From Planctomycetota bacterium (GTDB lineage Bacteria > Planctomycetota > MHYJ01 > WSZJ01 > JACPWG01): DNA of 48,348 nt. The translations under genes and the position numbers were made by a program. The notes beneath the pieces were generated by a model, which did no database searches, was not told where the DNA came from, and worked only from the letters and a program-made list of their open reading frames with translations. The DNA lies in the NCBI GenBank assembly GCA_016197205.1, contig JACPWG010000152.1:1-48348 (forward strand), written 5' to 3'. Position 1 is the stretch's first letter. Each line of letters opens with the position of its first letter. Positions 33,775 through 40,932 of this stretch are shown here, piece by piece.

Positions 33775-34713
33775 ATGGCGAAGGCGGCACGTCTTACGCC
33801 CCCGGCTCGCAAGCCCGTGGCGGCGCCCGCGAAGTCCGGGCGTATCTGCCTCGGGGAGGGGGTGAAGGTCGACAGCGCGGCGATCGTCGGCTACCTGCCG
33901 GGTCGCAAGGTGGAAAGCCTGGACCTGGTGCTCGGGGACGGCTCGTCCGTCCGCGCCGGGACCATCCTGTACCTGGGTTCGCGGATCGGCAAGGACCTGG
34001 AGACCGGCCACAACGTGGTCATTCGCGAAGAAAACGTCATCGGGGACCATTTCCGCATCTGGAACAATTCCACGATCGACTACGGGTGCCGGATCGGCCA
34101 TCGCGTGAAGATCCACTGCAACTGCTACGTGGCGCAATTCACGGAAATCGAGGACGACTGCTTCCTCGCGCCGGGCGTGACGATCGCGAACGACCTGCAC
34201 CCGGGCTGCAAATACTCGATGCCGTGCCTGAAGGGGCCGACGTTGAAGCGCGGGGTCCAGGTGGGGGTGAACGCGACGATCCTGCCGTACGTGGTGATCG
34301 GCGAATACTCCCTCATCGGCGCGGGCGCGGTGGTGACGCGGGACGTGCCGCCGCGGAGCGTGGTGGCGGGCAATCCCGCCCGCGTCGTGAAATCGGTGTA
34401 CGCGCTCTCCTGCCCGACCGGGCTCACGGAGCGCCCCTACCACGAGGCCGAGCAGCCGGGCGACCTGGGGGGCGTGCCGGAAGGGGTCGTGACGCACCCG
34501 TGCTCGCCTTTCCCCACGCCGCGTCCGGTGCCGCTCCCGACGCCGGCGGAGTCGCGAACGGCGCTCTCCCCTCCCGAGTCGCTCGCGCCGCCGGCCTCGC
34601 TCGCGCCGCCCGAATCCCTGGCCCCGCCCGAGTCCCTCGCCCCTCGCAGCGCGGGCGGGACGGCGCGCAAGGCCGCGAAGGAACGGACCGTGCGGCACCG
34701 GAGGAAGCAGTGA
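33775..34713 (+). CDS. left-handed beta-helix acyltransferase (WbpD-like) with Pro-rich tail
   Basis: Of 312 residues, about 20-215 form hexapeptide repeats ([LIV]GxxxxI pattern), with HCNCYVAQFTEIEDDCFLAP, the CoA-site segment VGVNATILPYVVIGEYSLIG and AGAVVTRDVPPRSVVAGNPA. These trimeric enzymes acetylate amino sugars. WbpD, which makes UDP-2,3-diacetamido-glucuronate, is the best functional match given the WbpI-like epimerase upstream. The last 90 residues are a low-complexity tail with SLAPPES-type repeats and a basic end, not usual for the family. AAAGGAG precedes the ATG. Confidence 0.85.
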   Translation: MAKAARLTPPARKPVAAPAKSGRICLGEGVKVDSAAIVGYLPGRKVESLDLVLGDGSSVRAGTILYLGSRIGKDLETGHNVVIREENVIGDHFRIWNNSTIDYGCRIGHRVKIHCNCYVAQFTEIEDDCFLAPGVTIANDLHPGCKYSMPCLKGPTLKRGVQVGVNATILPYVVIGEYSLIGAGAVVTRDVPPRSVVAGNPARVVKSVYALSCPTGLTERPYHEAEQPGDLGGVPEGVVTHPCSPFPTPRPVPLPTPAESRTALSPPESLAPPASLAPPESLAPPESLAPRSAGGTARKAAKERTVRHRRKQ

Positions 34714-34746
34714 GGCGGGGAAGCCGAACCCGGCCGCAACTTGGTA

Positions 34747-34776
34747 TTGACATTCCGTCCGATAAGCAGTTACGAT
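34747..34776 (+). promoter_or_regulatory. sigma70-like promoter of the ParA gene
   Basis: TTGACA (34747-34752), 18 bp, TACGAT (34771-34776). This separates parA from the glycan operon and predicts a leader of about 75 nt. Confidence 0.6.
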
Positions 34777-34858
34777 CTACGGACACACTCTGTCTCCCTT
34801 TCGCGGCCCGTGCCGGCGAACGGGAGACAGGTCAGGACTGGACTGGAGGGTCTGGTGG

Positions 34859-36022
34859 ATGCACCGCATCGCGCTGGTGAATCAGAAGGGCGGGGTCGGC
34901 AAGACGACGACGGCGGTGAACCTGAGCGCGTGCCTGGCGTCGCTGGGCCGGCGGGTGCTGCTGGTGGATCTCGATCCCCAGGCGAACACGTCCGTGAGCT
35001 TCGGCATCCGGCCGGACGAGGGGCAACGCTCCAGTTATAACGTCATCCGCGGCGATTGCCCGCCGGCGAAGGCCTTGCTTTCGATTCGCCCCAACCTGGA
35101 CCTGCTCCCCTCCAGCATCGACCTGGCCGGGGCGGAGGTGGAGCTGGCGGGCGTCATCGGGCGGGAGTGCGCGCTACGCGACGCGCTCTGCCCGCTCGAC
35201 CAGTACGATTACGTTCTCGTGGACTGCCCCCCCTCGCTGGGCCTGCTCAACGTGAACGCTCTCGCGTTCGTCTCCGAAGTCTACATCCCGCTCCAGTGCG
35301 AGTACTTCGCGCTCCACGGCGTATCGCTGCTCCTCAAGACCATCGAGTTGGTGAAGCGCCGGATCAATCCCACGCTCGAGCTGCGCGGCATCATTCCGTG
35401 CATGTATGACGGTCGCACGGGGCTGTCCCGCGAGGTCGTCTCCGAGATCGAGAAGCACTTCCAGGGGCGCGTGTTCAAGACCCGCATCCGGACGAACGTC
35501 CGGCTCGCGGAAGCGCCGAGCCATGGGCTGTCGATCATCGAGTATGCCCCGGAATCGAACGGCGCGCTCGACTATCTGGCCCTCGCGCGGGAGGTGATGG
35601 CGCTGAACGGCGACCCGCTGCCCGAGGCCGCGGCGCCGGCCGTAGAAAGGGAGAAGCCGGAGCCGGCGAAGGTGGGGGAGGGGGTGCGAACCGACCAGCC
35701 CGAGGCGAGCTCCGTCGAAGCGACGGCGCCGGCGGCGGCCCGATCGGCGGGTTCACTCGAGGTTGCGGACGCGAGGACGCAGGTCACGCCTGCGGCGGCA
35801 ACGACCGGACTGCCTGTCGAGCACGCGCTCCAGCCGGCGGCACGAGCGGTCGCGGAGCCTGCAAAGTCCGAGACTTGTCCCGCGGCGGCGACGGGAGGCG
35901 GCTTGCAACGGGAATGGGAAGTGTCCGCCCTCGTGCCGGACCCGGTGCCGCCGGCAGGCCCGGGCGGGGCGCCGGAGTGGCCCCGAAGCTCTGAGAGTTC
36001 GCCTCGCTCTCCGGCGCTGTAG
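34859..36022 (+). CDS. parA: ParA/Soj-type ATPase with C-terminal low-complexity tail
   Basis: This 387-residue protein has a ParA core (1-255): deviant Walker A KGGVGKTTT (about 11-19), VLLVDLDPQANTS, DYVLVDCPPSLGLLNVNAL and IPLQCEYFALHGVS. These dimerising ATPases position DNA or protein cargo on the nucleoid. After about 260 comes an Ala/Pro/Glu-rich tail of about 125 residues without recognisable fold. No ParB gene or parS-like palindrome is next to it, so it may be an orphan positioning ATPase rather than the chromosome partition protein. GGAGGG lies upstream of the ATG. The stop codon is the first part of a palindrome. Confidence 0.88.
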   Translation: MHRIALVNQKGGVGKTTTAVNLSACLASLGRRVLLVDLDPQANTSVSFGIRPDEGQRSSYNVIRGDCPPAKALLSIRPNLDLLPSSIDLAGAEVELAGVIGRECALRDALCPLDQYDYVLVDCPPSLGLLNVNALAFVSEVYIPLQCEYFALHGVSLLLKTIELVKRRINPTLELRGIIPCMYDGRTGLSREVVSEIEKHFQGRVFKTRIRTNVRLAEAPSHGLSIIEYAPESNGALDYLALAREVMALNGDPLPEAAAPAVEREKPEPAKVGEGVRTDQPEASSVEATAPAAARSAGSLEVADARTQVTPAAATTGLPVEHALQPAARAVAEPAKSETCPAAATGGGLQREWEVSALVPDPVPPAGPGGAPEWPRSSESSPRSPAL

Positions 36023-36046
36023 GGGCACGGCAGCGCCGTGGCCCTA
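36020..36046 (+). terminator. palindrome overlapping the parA stop codon
   Basis: TAGGGGCACGG and CCGTGGCCCTA form an almost perfect 11-bp stem around CAGCG, flanked by TA at both ends. It begins at the stop codon itself and lies between convergent genes, so it may end transcription. There is no T-run. Confidence 0.45.
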
Positions 36047-36073
36047 CCGCCCCCTCCCGAAACCGAAACTCGC

Positions 36074-36655
36074 TCACCTCTCGCGCCGCTGCTCCCTCAG
36101 TTTCTGGCTCTCGGTCTTGGGCGGCGCCACCTGCGCGTCCCCCTCTCCCGTACCCGCCTTCTTCTCGTCGAGCTCGTCCCCGAAGCTCTCCGGGAAGAGG
36201 ATCCGCTCGTCCCACTCCGGCATGTCGAGGCACCCGGAGAGCGTGATCCGGATCTTCCACTCGTCCCCCTCGAGCAGCATGTCGAACCGCTTCTCGTACT
36301 GCGGAAAAATGTCGTGTTGGAAGGTCACGATCGCGCGCTTCCCGTCCGCGGAGTAGGTCACATTCGAGATCGTCCAGGCAACGAACAGGTGTCGGATCAG
36401 CGAGCCGAAGCGTGTCTGCGTGAACATGAGGTAGTAGTCGAAATACGGGTAGCGCTTCTTCGAGTCGGCGGAGAGGAGGTGATAGGACTTGGCGAAATCG
36501 TTTTTCCGGAGAAAGTCGCCGTACTTCTCCCACACCTCCCTGGGGGGAATCTTGGCGAGTCCGACCGGGGCCCTGCCCGCGGAGGGGATGCACCCCGCCG
36601 CGACGAGCGAGGCGACGAAGACGGCGATCGCGAGCTTTCGGACCGATGCGAGCAC
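36074..36655 (-). CDS. hypothetical lipoprotein
   Basis: This 193-residue protein starts at GTG 36655, chosen because GGAGGT lies exactly 6 bp upstream. A short basic N-terminus and hydrophobic stretch end in LVAAGC, a lipobox, so the protein should be lipid-anchored at about Cys22. The mature part has WEKYGDFLRKNDFAKSYHLL, a two-helix pattern, then FDYYLMFTQT and beta-rich sequence. The C-terminal 35 residues are charged. No family is recognised. It is convergent with parA and its start region faces the tRNA gene. Confidence 0.7.
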   Translation of the reverse strand: MLASVRKLAIAVFVASLVAAGCIPSAGRAPVGLAKIPPREVWEKYGDFLRKNDFAKSYHLLSADSKKRYPYFDYYLMFTQTRFGSLIRHLFVAWTISNVTYSADGKRAIVTFQHDIFPQYEKRFDMLLEGDEWKIRITLSGCLDMPEWDERILFPESFGDELDEKKAGTGEGDAQVAPPKTESQKLREQRRER

Positions 36656-36716
36656 GAACACACCTCCATTCCTTGTCGACGCGCCCACGCCGCAATTCGT
36701 CACGGCGAGTCTTTGC

Positions 36717-36745
36717 TTGGCCCCGTGAGACTGCACGGCTATACT
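36717..36745 (+). promoter_or_regulatory. promoter of the tRNA gene
   Basis: TATACT at 36740-36745 matches the -10 box in five of six positions. TTGGCC at 36717-36722 is a weak -35 box at 17-bp spacing. The tRNA starts 34 bp downstream of the -10 box. Confidence 0.5.
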
Positions 36746-36779
36746 GAATGGCCCCGCAGGGGCGGGCGGCCGCAGCCGC

Positions 36780-36851
36780 GGGCCCATAGCTCAACGGCGG
36801 AGCAGGGGACTCATAATCCCTTGGTTGCCGGTTCGAATCCGGCTGGGCCCA
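36780..36851 (+). tRNA. tRNA with anticodon CAT (tRNA-Ile2 or tRNA-Met)
   Basis: This is a full cloverleaf: acceptor GGGCCCA/TGGGCCC, D arm GCTC/GAGC with a 7-nt loop, anticodon stem GGGGA/TCCCT with loop CTCATAA, and T arm GCCGG-TTCGAAT-CCGGC, then A as discriminator. CCA is not encoded. The CAT anticodon fits elongator Met or, after lysidine modification, Ile (AUA). The C4-G69 and C5-G68 acceptor pairs are features described for TilS substrates and slightly favour Ile2. It is not an initiator tRNA because 1-72 is paired. Confidence 0.9.
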
Positions 36852-36899
36852 TCCTCAGACTGCTGAATGCCGATGGGCGTGGCTACTCCTCGACGGCAG

Positions 36900-37050
36900 A
36901 GCCGCGAGGACACGGAGACGATACGAGCCACAGAGGGCACGGAGGACACGGAGAACTAACAGAAAATGATGCGCACGTTAAGGTTACCCTTCTCTGTGAC
37001 CTCTGTGAACTCTGTGGCTGGTCTTCTCCGTGGCCTCGACTCGGGGGCAT
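36900..37050. repeat. imperfect long inverted repeat of CACGGAG/CTCTGTG words
   Basis: The left arm (about 36906-36958) repeats GAGGACACGGAGA, GCCACAGAGG and GGACACGGAGA. The right arm (about 36992-37046) has CTCTGTGACCTCTGTGAACT and CTGTGGCTGGTCTTCTCCGT. Together they form a large imperfect hairpin just after the tRNA. A related CTCTGCGTCTCCGCGTCTCT stretch lies inside the element at 4626-4823. No gene. Confidence 0.55.
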
Positions 37051-37119
37051 GGCGTCCGAAAGTAGCCACACCCGATGGCGATTGCCGCTTGCTGATTGCT
37101 GATGGACGAACTCGGGCAT

Positions 37120-37296
37120 GGTTCAAATCGGGCGGCGCATGGACGACACACCTCGACGTCCGAACCTAGGGGCGGGCCTTGTGCCCGCCCTCGGGGCGAC
37201 ACCGCGCACTCTAACGACCTGCCGCCGATCGCGGGCGCACACAAGGGGCGCCCTACGGGCCGCGGCCTACCGCAAGCTGTAACCCGGATTTGAACC
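37120..37296. mobile_element. R3 element, copy 1 (177 bp, ends GGTTCAAATC)
   Basis: The ends read GGTTCAAATCGGGCGGCG and, at the right, CCCGGATTTGAACC, so they are inverted. Inside are two palindromes, GGGCGGGCCTTGTGCCCGCCC and GGGCGC...GCGCCC. A near-identical 178-bp copy is at 47233-47410, with the same order throughout. No ORF. It looks like a non-autonomous element. Confidence 0.65.
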
Positions 37297-37443
37297 CTGC
37301 CCGAACGCGCACTCGCGAGCGCAGTCCCAAAACCGGACACGTTCATAGCGATGGCGAGGGCCCGGCAAGTTCAGCGTAGTTCGGCGCCCGCAGGTTCATC
37401 GAATCCGCGAGGACCGCGCAATCGGCGGGGCGATCCGACGCCT

Positions 37444-38841
37444 CTACTCCTTCGGCACCTGGAAGGTTTCCTTCGCCTTCCCCCACCACGCCTGCCACGC
37501 CTTCGCGTCCGTGTGCTTTTCGTGCGTCAGCGCGGCGAGGAGCTTCACGCAAAGGTTGGTCGTCTCCTTGATCGGCTTCCCCTTGATCTGTCCCAGGAGC
37601 GAGATCAGGGCTTCGACCGAGGCACGGTCTCGGATTTTGCCGAGCGCCTCGATGCGCCCGAAGTACGGCTTGTCGTCCTTCACCGTCATCAGGTTCTCGG
37701 CGAGCAGCGGCACCGCCTTCGGATCGCCGATCGCCCCGAGCGCGGCGGCCGCATCCGCCTGGACCTCCGGCATCTCTTTCTTGTTCTTGAGCACTTCCCC
37801 CAGCGCCGGGATCGCGCCCGCATCCTTCAGCTCGCCGAGCGCGCGCGCCGCGGCCGACCGCACCTTGAATTGGGCATGCGCGAGGAGCGACGACAGGAAC
37901 GGAGCGGTCTTCGGGTTCTTCGATTTCCCCATCGCGTCGATGGCCTTCAGCTTCTCCCCGTCGTCGGGCTTGGCGAAGCTCTTTTTGAAGTCCTCGAGCT
38001 GGACGTCTTGCTCCCTTGCGACCCTCGTCGCCTCGATGCCGTCGACGGCCTTGACGGCCTCTTCCGGTTTCGCGAGCTGGGTCGACCGGCAGATTTCCTT
38101 CTTGTCCGGCCCGAAGAAAACCAGCGCAGGGCGCTCGGCAGCCTTCACCCCTTCGAACTCTTCCCCGCCCCACGCCAGCGGAACGCACTCCTTGAACTTC
38201 TTCACGACCCCCGCGTCCGCCCACAGCGGGTCGGCCGGCCCGACGCCCGGCTTGTCCCCGCCCGCCGCGTAGAAAAGGACGGCGAGCGCCTGCTTCGCTT
38301 GCTGCGCCTTGGCCCACGCGCGCGCGGGGTCGTGGAGCCACGGAACCGTCTTCTCCCCGCCGTCCTTGCGGAGCCTGTCGAGGGCCTCGTCGAGGAGCTG
38401 GACGAAGCCCGAGGCGCCGCTCTTGGCCGCGACGTCGGCCGCGCCGAACTTCCAGACTTCCTTCGCCTCCGGAGAGAGGACGCGGAAGTCCGGCAGGTCC
38501 TTGACCTGGAACTGGCTGGTGTAGCTCGGATTCTTGGAAAGGTTGATCTCGACGCAAAGGAACTCGCGGCTCGCCGCGGCAACGGGGGCCTGGGGGAAGA
38601 CACTCTTCCCGAGATGGGCGCAAATCCCTCAGGTGTCGGAATGCAGGTACAAGAGAACGGGGCGCGCCTGCGCTTTGGCAGCCGCCTGGGCCTCGGCCAG
38701 GGTCGTGAGCCACTCGATGCCGGCGGGGGCGGCAAACACCGGCAACGCGAGCAAGCTCCCCATGCCCGCGAGCAGCAGCCAGGCCCTCAGCGCCTGCCCG
38801 GGCGAAAAACGCGCTCCTGGAAGCGTCGGACGAGACACCAT
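37444..38841 (-). CDS. candidate selenoprotein: thioredoxin-like domain with UxxC (Sec71) plus HEAT repeats
   Basis: From ATG 38841 (AGGAGG 7 bp upstream) the frame encodes a signal peptide (about 12-45), then ARPVLLYLHSDT, UGA (38629-38631), GICAHLGKSVF, and continues open to a stop at 37444, 465 residues if UGA is decoded. PVLLYxHSxTCxxC is the thioredoxin active-site context, and the UGA occupies the first Cys, giving U-G-I-C. FLCVEINLSKNPSYTSQF and LPDFRVLSPEAKEV continue the thioredoxin fold. Residues about 295-440 are HEAT repeats (VRSAAARALGELKDAGAIPAL and similar). No ATG, GTG or TTG lies between the UGA and codon 213, so the distal part has no start of its own before the middle of the protein. 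It is probably periplasmic. Confidence 0.75.
38594..38610 (-). promoter_or_regulatory. SECIS-like hairpin after in-frame UGA
   Basis: GGGAAG and CUUCCC form a perfect 6-bp stem around AGUGU in the mRNA. An inner A-U pair would leave the triloop GUG. It starts 18 nt after the UGA and the loop is 24 nt after it. The tip is almost the same as that of the hairpin at 4535-4553. Confidence 0.6.
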
Positions 38842-38882
38842 GAGGATGCCTCCTGAGTTGAGTTGGGATCGAAGGAAGCGAG

Positions 38883-38911
38883 AGTCTAGCACGAGCGGTT
38901 TGAAACTTCAA
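38883..38911 (-). promoter_or_regulatory. promoter of the thioredoxin/HEAT selenoprotein candidate
   Basis: TTGAAG (38906-38911), 17 bp, TAGACT (38883-38888) on the minus strand. A small inverted repeat GAAAC...GTTTC (38902-38917) overlaps the -35 box. The leader would be about 35 nt with AGGAGG near its end. Confidence 0.5.
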
Positions 38912-38931
38912 CGTTTCGACGCAACTTCCTG

Positions 38932-38960
38932 TTGACAAACCAGGATGCGCCGGATATCCT
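38932..38960 (+). promoter_or_regulatory. promoter of hpnJ
   Basis: TTGACA (38932-38937), 17 bp, TATCCT (38955-38960). The predicted start is about 95 bp before the ATG. It is divergent from the promoter at 38883-38911. Confidence 0.65.
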
Positions 38961-39063
38961 CTCGCCCCAATCACGAGGGTGTCCGGGGCCTTTCCCTGGG
39001 GTGCTTCCGCAGTCGTAGATCCTCCAGGATCGCGGCGCCGGTGGCTTTTCAAAAAGGGGCAGC

Positions 39064-40653
39064 ATGAAAGTCCTCTTTCTCAATCCGCCTTCCTTCGACG
39101 ACTTCGACGGCGGGGCCGGCTCACGCTACCAGGCCATCCGCGAGGTGCGGTCTTTCTGGTATCCTACCTGGCTGGCCTATCCGGCCGGCCTCCTGCCCGA
39201 TAGCCGGCTGCTCGACGCGCCCGCCGCCGGGATCTCGAAAGACAAGACGCTCGAGATCGCGATGGACTACGACCTCGTGGCCTTCTACACGAGCACGCCC
39301 TCGCTCCGCAACGACATCGCGACCGCCGAGGAGCTCAAGCGAAAGAAGCCTTCGATCCAGGTCTGCTTCGTCGGTCCCCACACGAGCGTCCTCCCGGAGG
39401 AGACGCTGAAGGCCTCGCCCGCGATCGACTTCGTCACCCGCCGCGAGTTCGACCACGTCCTTCCCGAGTACGCGAAGGGGAAACCCCTCGCCGAGCTGGG
39501 CAACGTGAGTTTCTGGAAGGACGGCAAGATCGTCCACAACCCGGACAATGCGCCGATCCAGAATCTCGACGAGCTGCCCTTCGTCGCGGAAGTGTACAAG
39601 CGCGACCTGCGGATGGAAGACTACGAAATCCCGTGGATGCTTCACCCCTATGTGAGCATCTACACCGGTCGCGGCTGCATCAGCCGCTGCACCTTCTGCC
39701 TCTGGCCCCAGACCTTCAGCGGCAACTTCTACCGGCAGCGCTCCGCCGACAACGTCGCTGAAGAGGTGAAGTACATCCACAAGCATTTCCCGGGCATGCG
39801 CGAGCTCTTTTTCGAAGACGACACCTTCACGGACAACCGCGCACGCGCAAAGGATATTTCCAACAAGCTCAAGCCGCTGGGTCTCTCCTGGGGCTGCAAC
39901 GCGAAGGTGAACGTGGACTACGAGACCCTCCGCGTCATGCGCGAGTCCGGCTTCCGCGTCGTGGTCGCGGGCTTCGAGACCGGCAGCCAGAAGATCCTGA
40001 GCGGGATCAAGAAGGGCACCACCATCCAGCAGGGCTACGAGTTCGCCAAGAACTGCAAGAAGCTCGGCATCCACGTCCACGGCACCTTCATCGTCGGCCT
40101 GCCGGGCGAGACGCGCGAGACGATCCGCGAGTCGATCCGGTACGCGTGCGAGATGGACCTCGGCACGATCCAGGTGTCGCTGGCCTCCCCCTACCCGGGG
40201 ACGAAGTTCTACGACTGGGCGCGGACGAACGGTTTCCTCACCCAGGACGCCATGGTAAGCGAGGTCGGCTATCAGACCTGCAACGTGAGCTATCCGGAGA
40301 TCTCGAACGTCGAGATTTTCGAGGCGATGGAGAAGTTCTACAACAAGTTCTACTTCCGCCCGCAATTCATCGCGCGGACGGTGAAGAAGATGATCTTCGA
40401 TCCGGAAGAGCGGCGCCGCCGGCTGAAGGAGGGGTACGACTTCCTGAAGTTCATGTCGAAGCGCAAGGCCTTCTCGCGCGCCCACAAGGCCGAGTTTGCG
40501 GCCGAGCAGGGGCGCAGGCCTGCCACGGTCGCGGCCCCGTCCTCGTCCCCGGCCCTACCCATCACCGGCCCAGGGGCGTTCGCCGCGGTGTCCGCCGCGC
40601 ACGCGGCCGAGCCCGTCGGCGCTGCCCCGGGCACGCCGGTCGGTTCCCGGTGA
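39064..40653 (+). CDS. hpnJ: hopanoid-associated B12-binding-type radical SAM protein HpnJ
   Basis: This 529-residue protein starts MKVLFLNPPSFDDFDGGAGS. The N-terminal half has the Rossmann-like layout of B12-binding radical SAM proteins (CFVGPHTSVLPEE). The radical SAM motif is GRGCISRCTFCLWP (about 202-215), CxxxCxxC. FEDDTFTDNRARAKDI and VAGFETGSQKILSGIKKG follow as in HpnJ. HpnJ has been linked genetically to forming the cyclitol ether head group of bacteriohopanepolyols. The pairing with hpnI supports the name. The last 50 residues are an Ala/Pro-rich extension. The stop codon touches the MITE-like element at 40653. Confidence 0.88.
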   Translation: MKVLFLNPPSFDDFDGGAGSRYQAIREVRSFWYPTWLAYPAGLLPDSRLLDAPAAGISKDKTLEIAMDYDLVAFYTSTPSLRNDIATAEELKRKKPSIQVCFVGPHTSVLPEETLKASPAIDFVTRREFDHVLPEYAKGKPLAELGNVSFWKDGKIVHNPDNAPIQNLDELPFVAEVYKRDLRMEDYEIPWMLHPYVSIYTGRGCISRCTFCLWPQTFSGNFYRQRSADNVAEEVKYIHKHFPGMRELFFEDDTFTDNRARAKDISNKLKPLGLSWGCNAKVNVDYETLRVMRESGFRVVVAGFETGSQKILSGIKKGTTIQQGYEFAKNCKKLGIHVHGTFIVGLPGETRETIRESIRYACEMDLGTIQVSLASPYPGTKFYDWARTNGFLTQDAMVSEVGYQTCNVSYPEISNVEIFEAMEKFYNKFYFRPQFIARTVKKMIFDPEERRRRLKEGYDFLKFMSKRKAFSRAHKAEFAAEQGRRPATVAAPSSSPALPITGPGAFAAVSAAHAAEPVGAAPGTPVGSR

Positions 40654-40775
40654 GGGCCCGTAAAGGAATCACTCAGGGATCGGCACTTTCGTCGGAGAGA
40701 AGAGGCCCTTGTGGTGCAGGCCTTCCGGCCTGCACAGACTGGCGTGAGTGCCTGACTTGTTCCTTTACGGGCCCT
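40653..40775. mobile_element. MITE-like element copy 2 (family AGGGCCCGT)
   Basis: Perfect 16-bp terminal inverted repeats AGGGCCCGTAAAGGAA and TTCCTTTACGGGCCCT. Inside is the palindrome GTGCAGGCCTTCCGGCCTGC. The first base is the last base of the hpnJ stop codon TGA. It lies between hpnJ and hpnI and may alter readthrough between them. Confidence 0.7.
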
Positions 40776-40932
40776 AGGGCCCGGACCCCCGTGCGGTCGT
40801 GCCGGTGCGGCCGCGTCCTGCGATCCGGTCCCTGCCGTCTCCCGTGACGAGCGCTGCTCCGCCGCCCGCGGAGGCGATGACCGCCGCCGGGGCCCGTTCG
40901 CGGGAAATCCGAGGAACTTTGGAGGGTAGATC

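Noticed and set aside
34859..36022. parS sites or a replication origin near ParA
   Set aside because: No parS-like palindrome, DnaA box cluster or parB was found by eye.
37444..38205. HEAT-repeat protein starting at GTG 38205 as a separate gene
   Set aside because: No ribosome site is seen there and the frame is open and protein-like all the way back to the UGA at 38629, with a better start at 38841.
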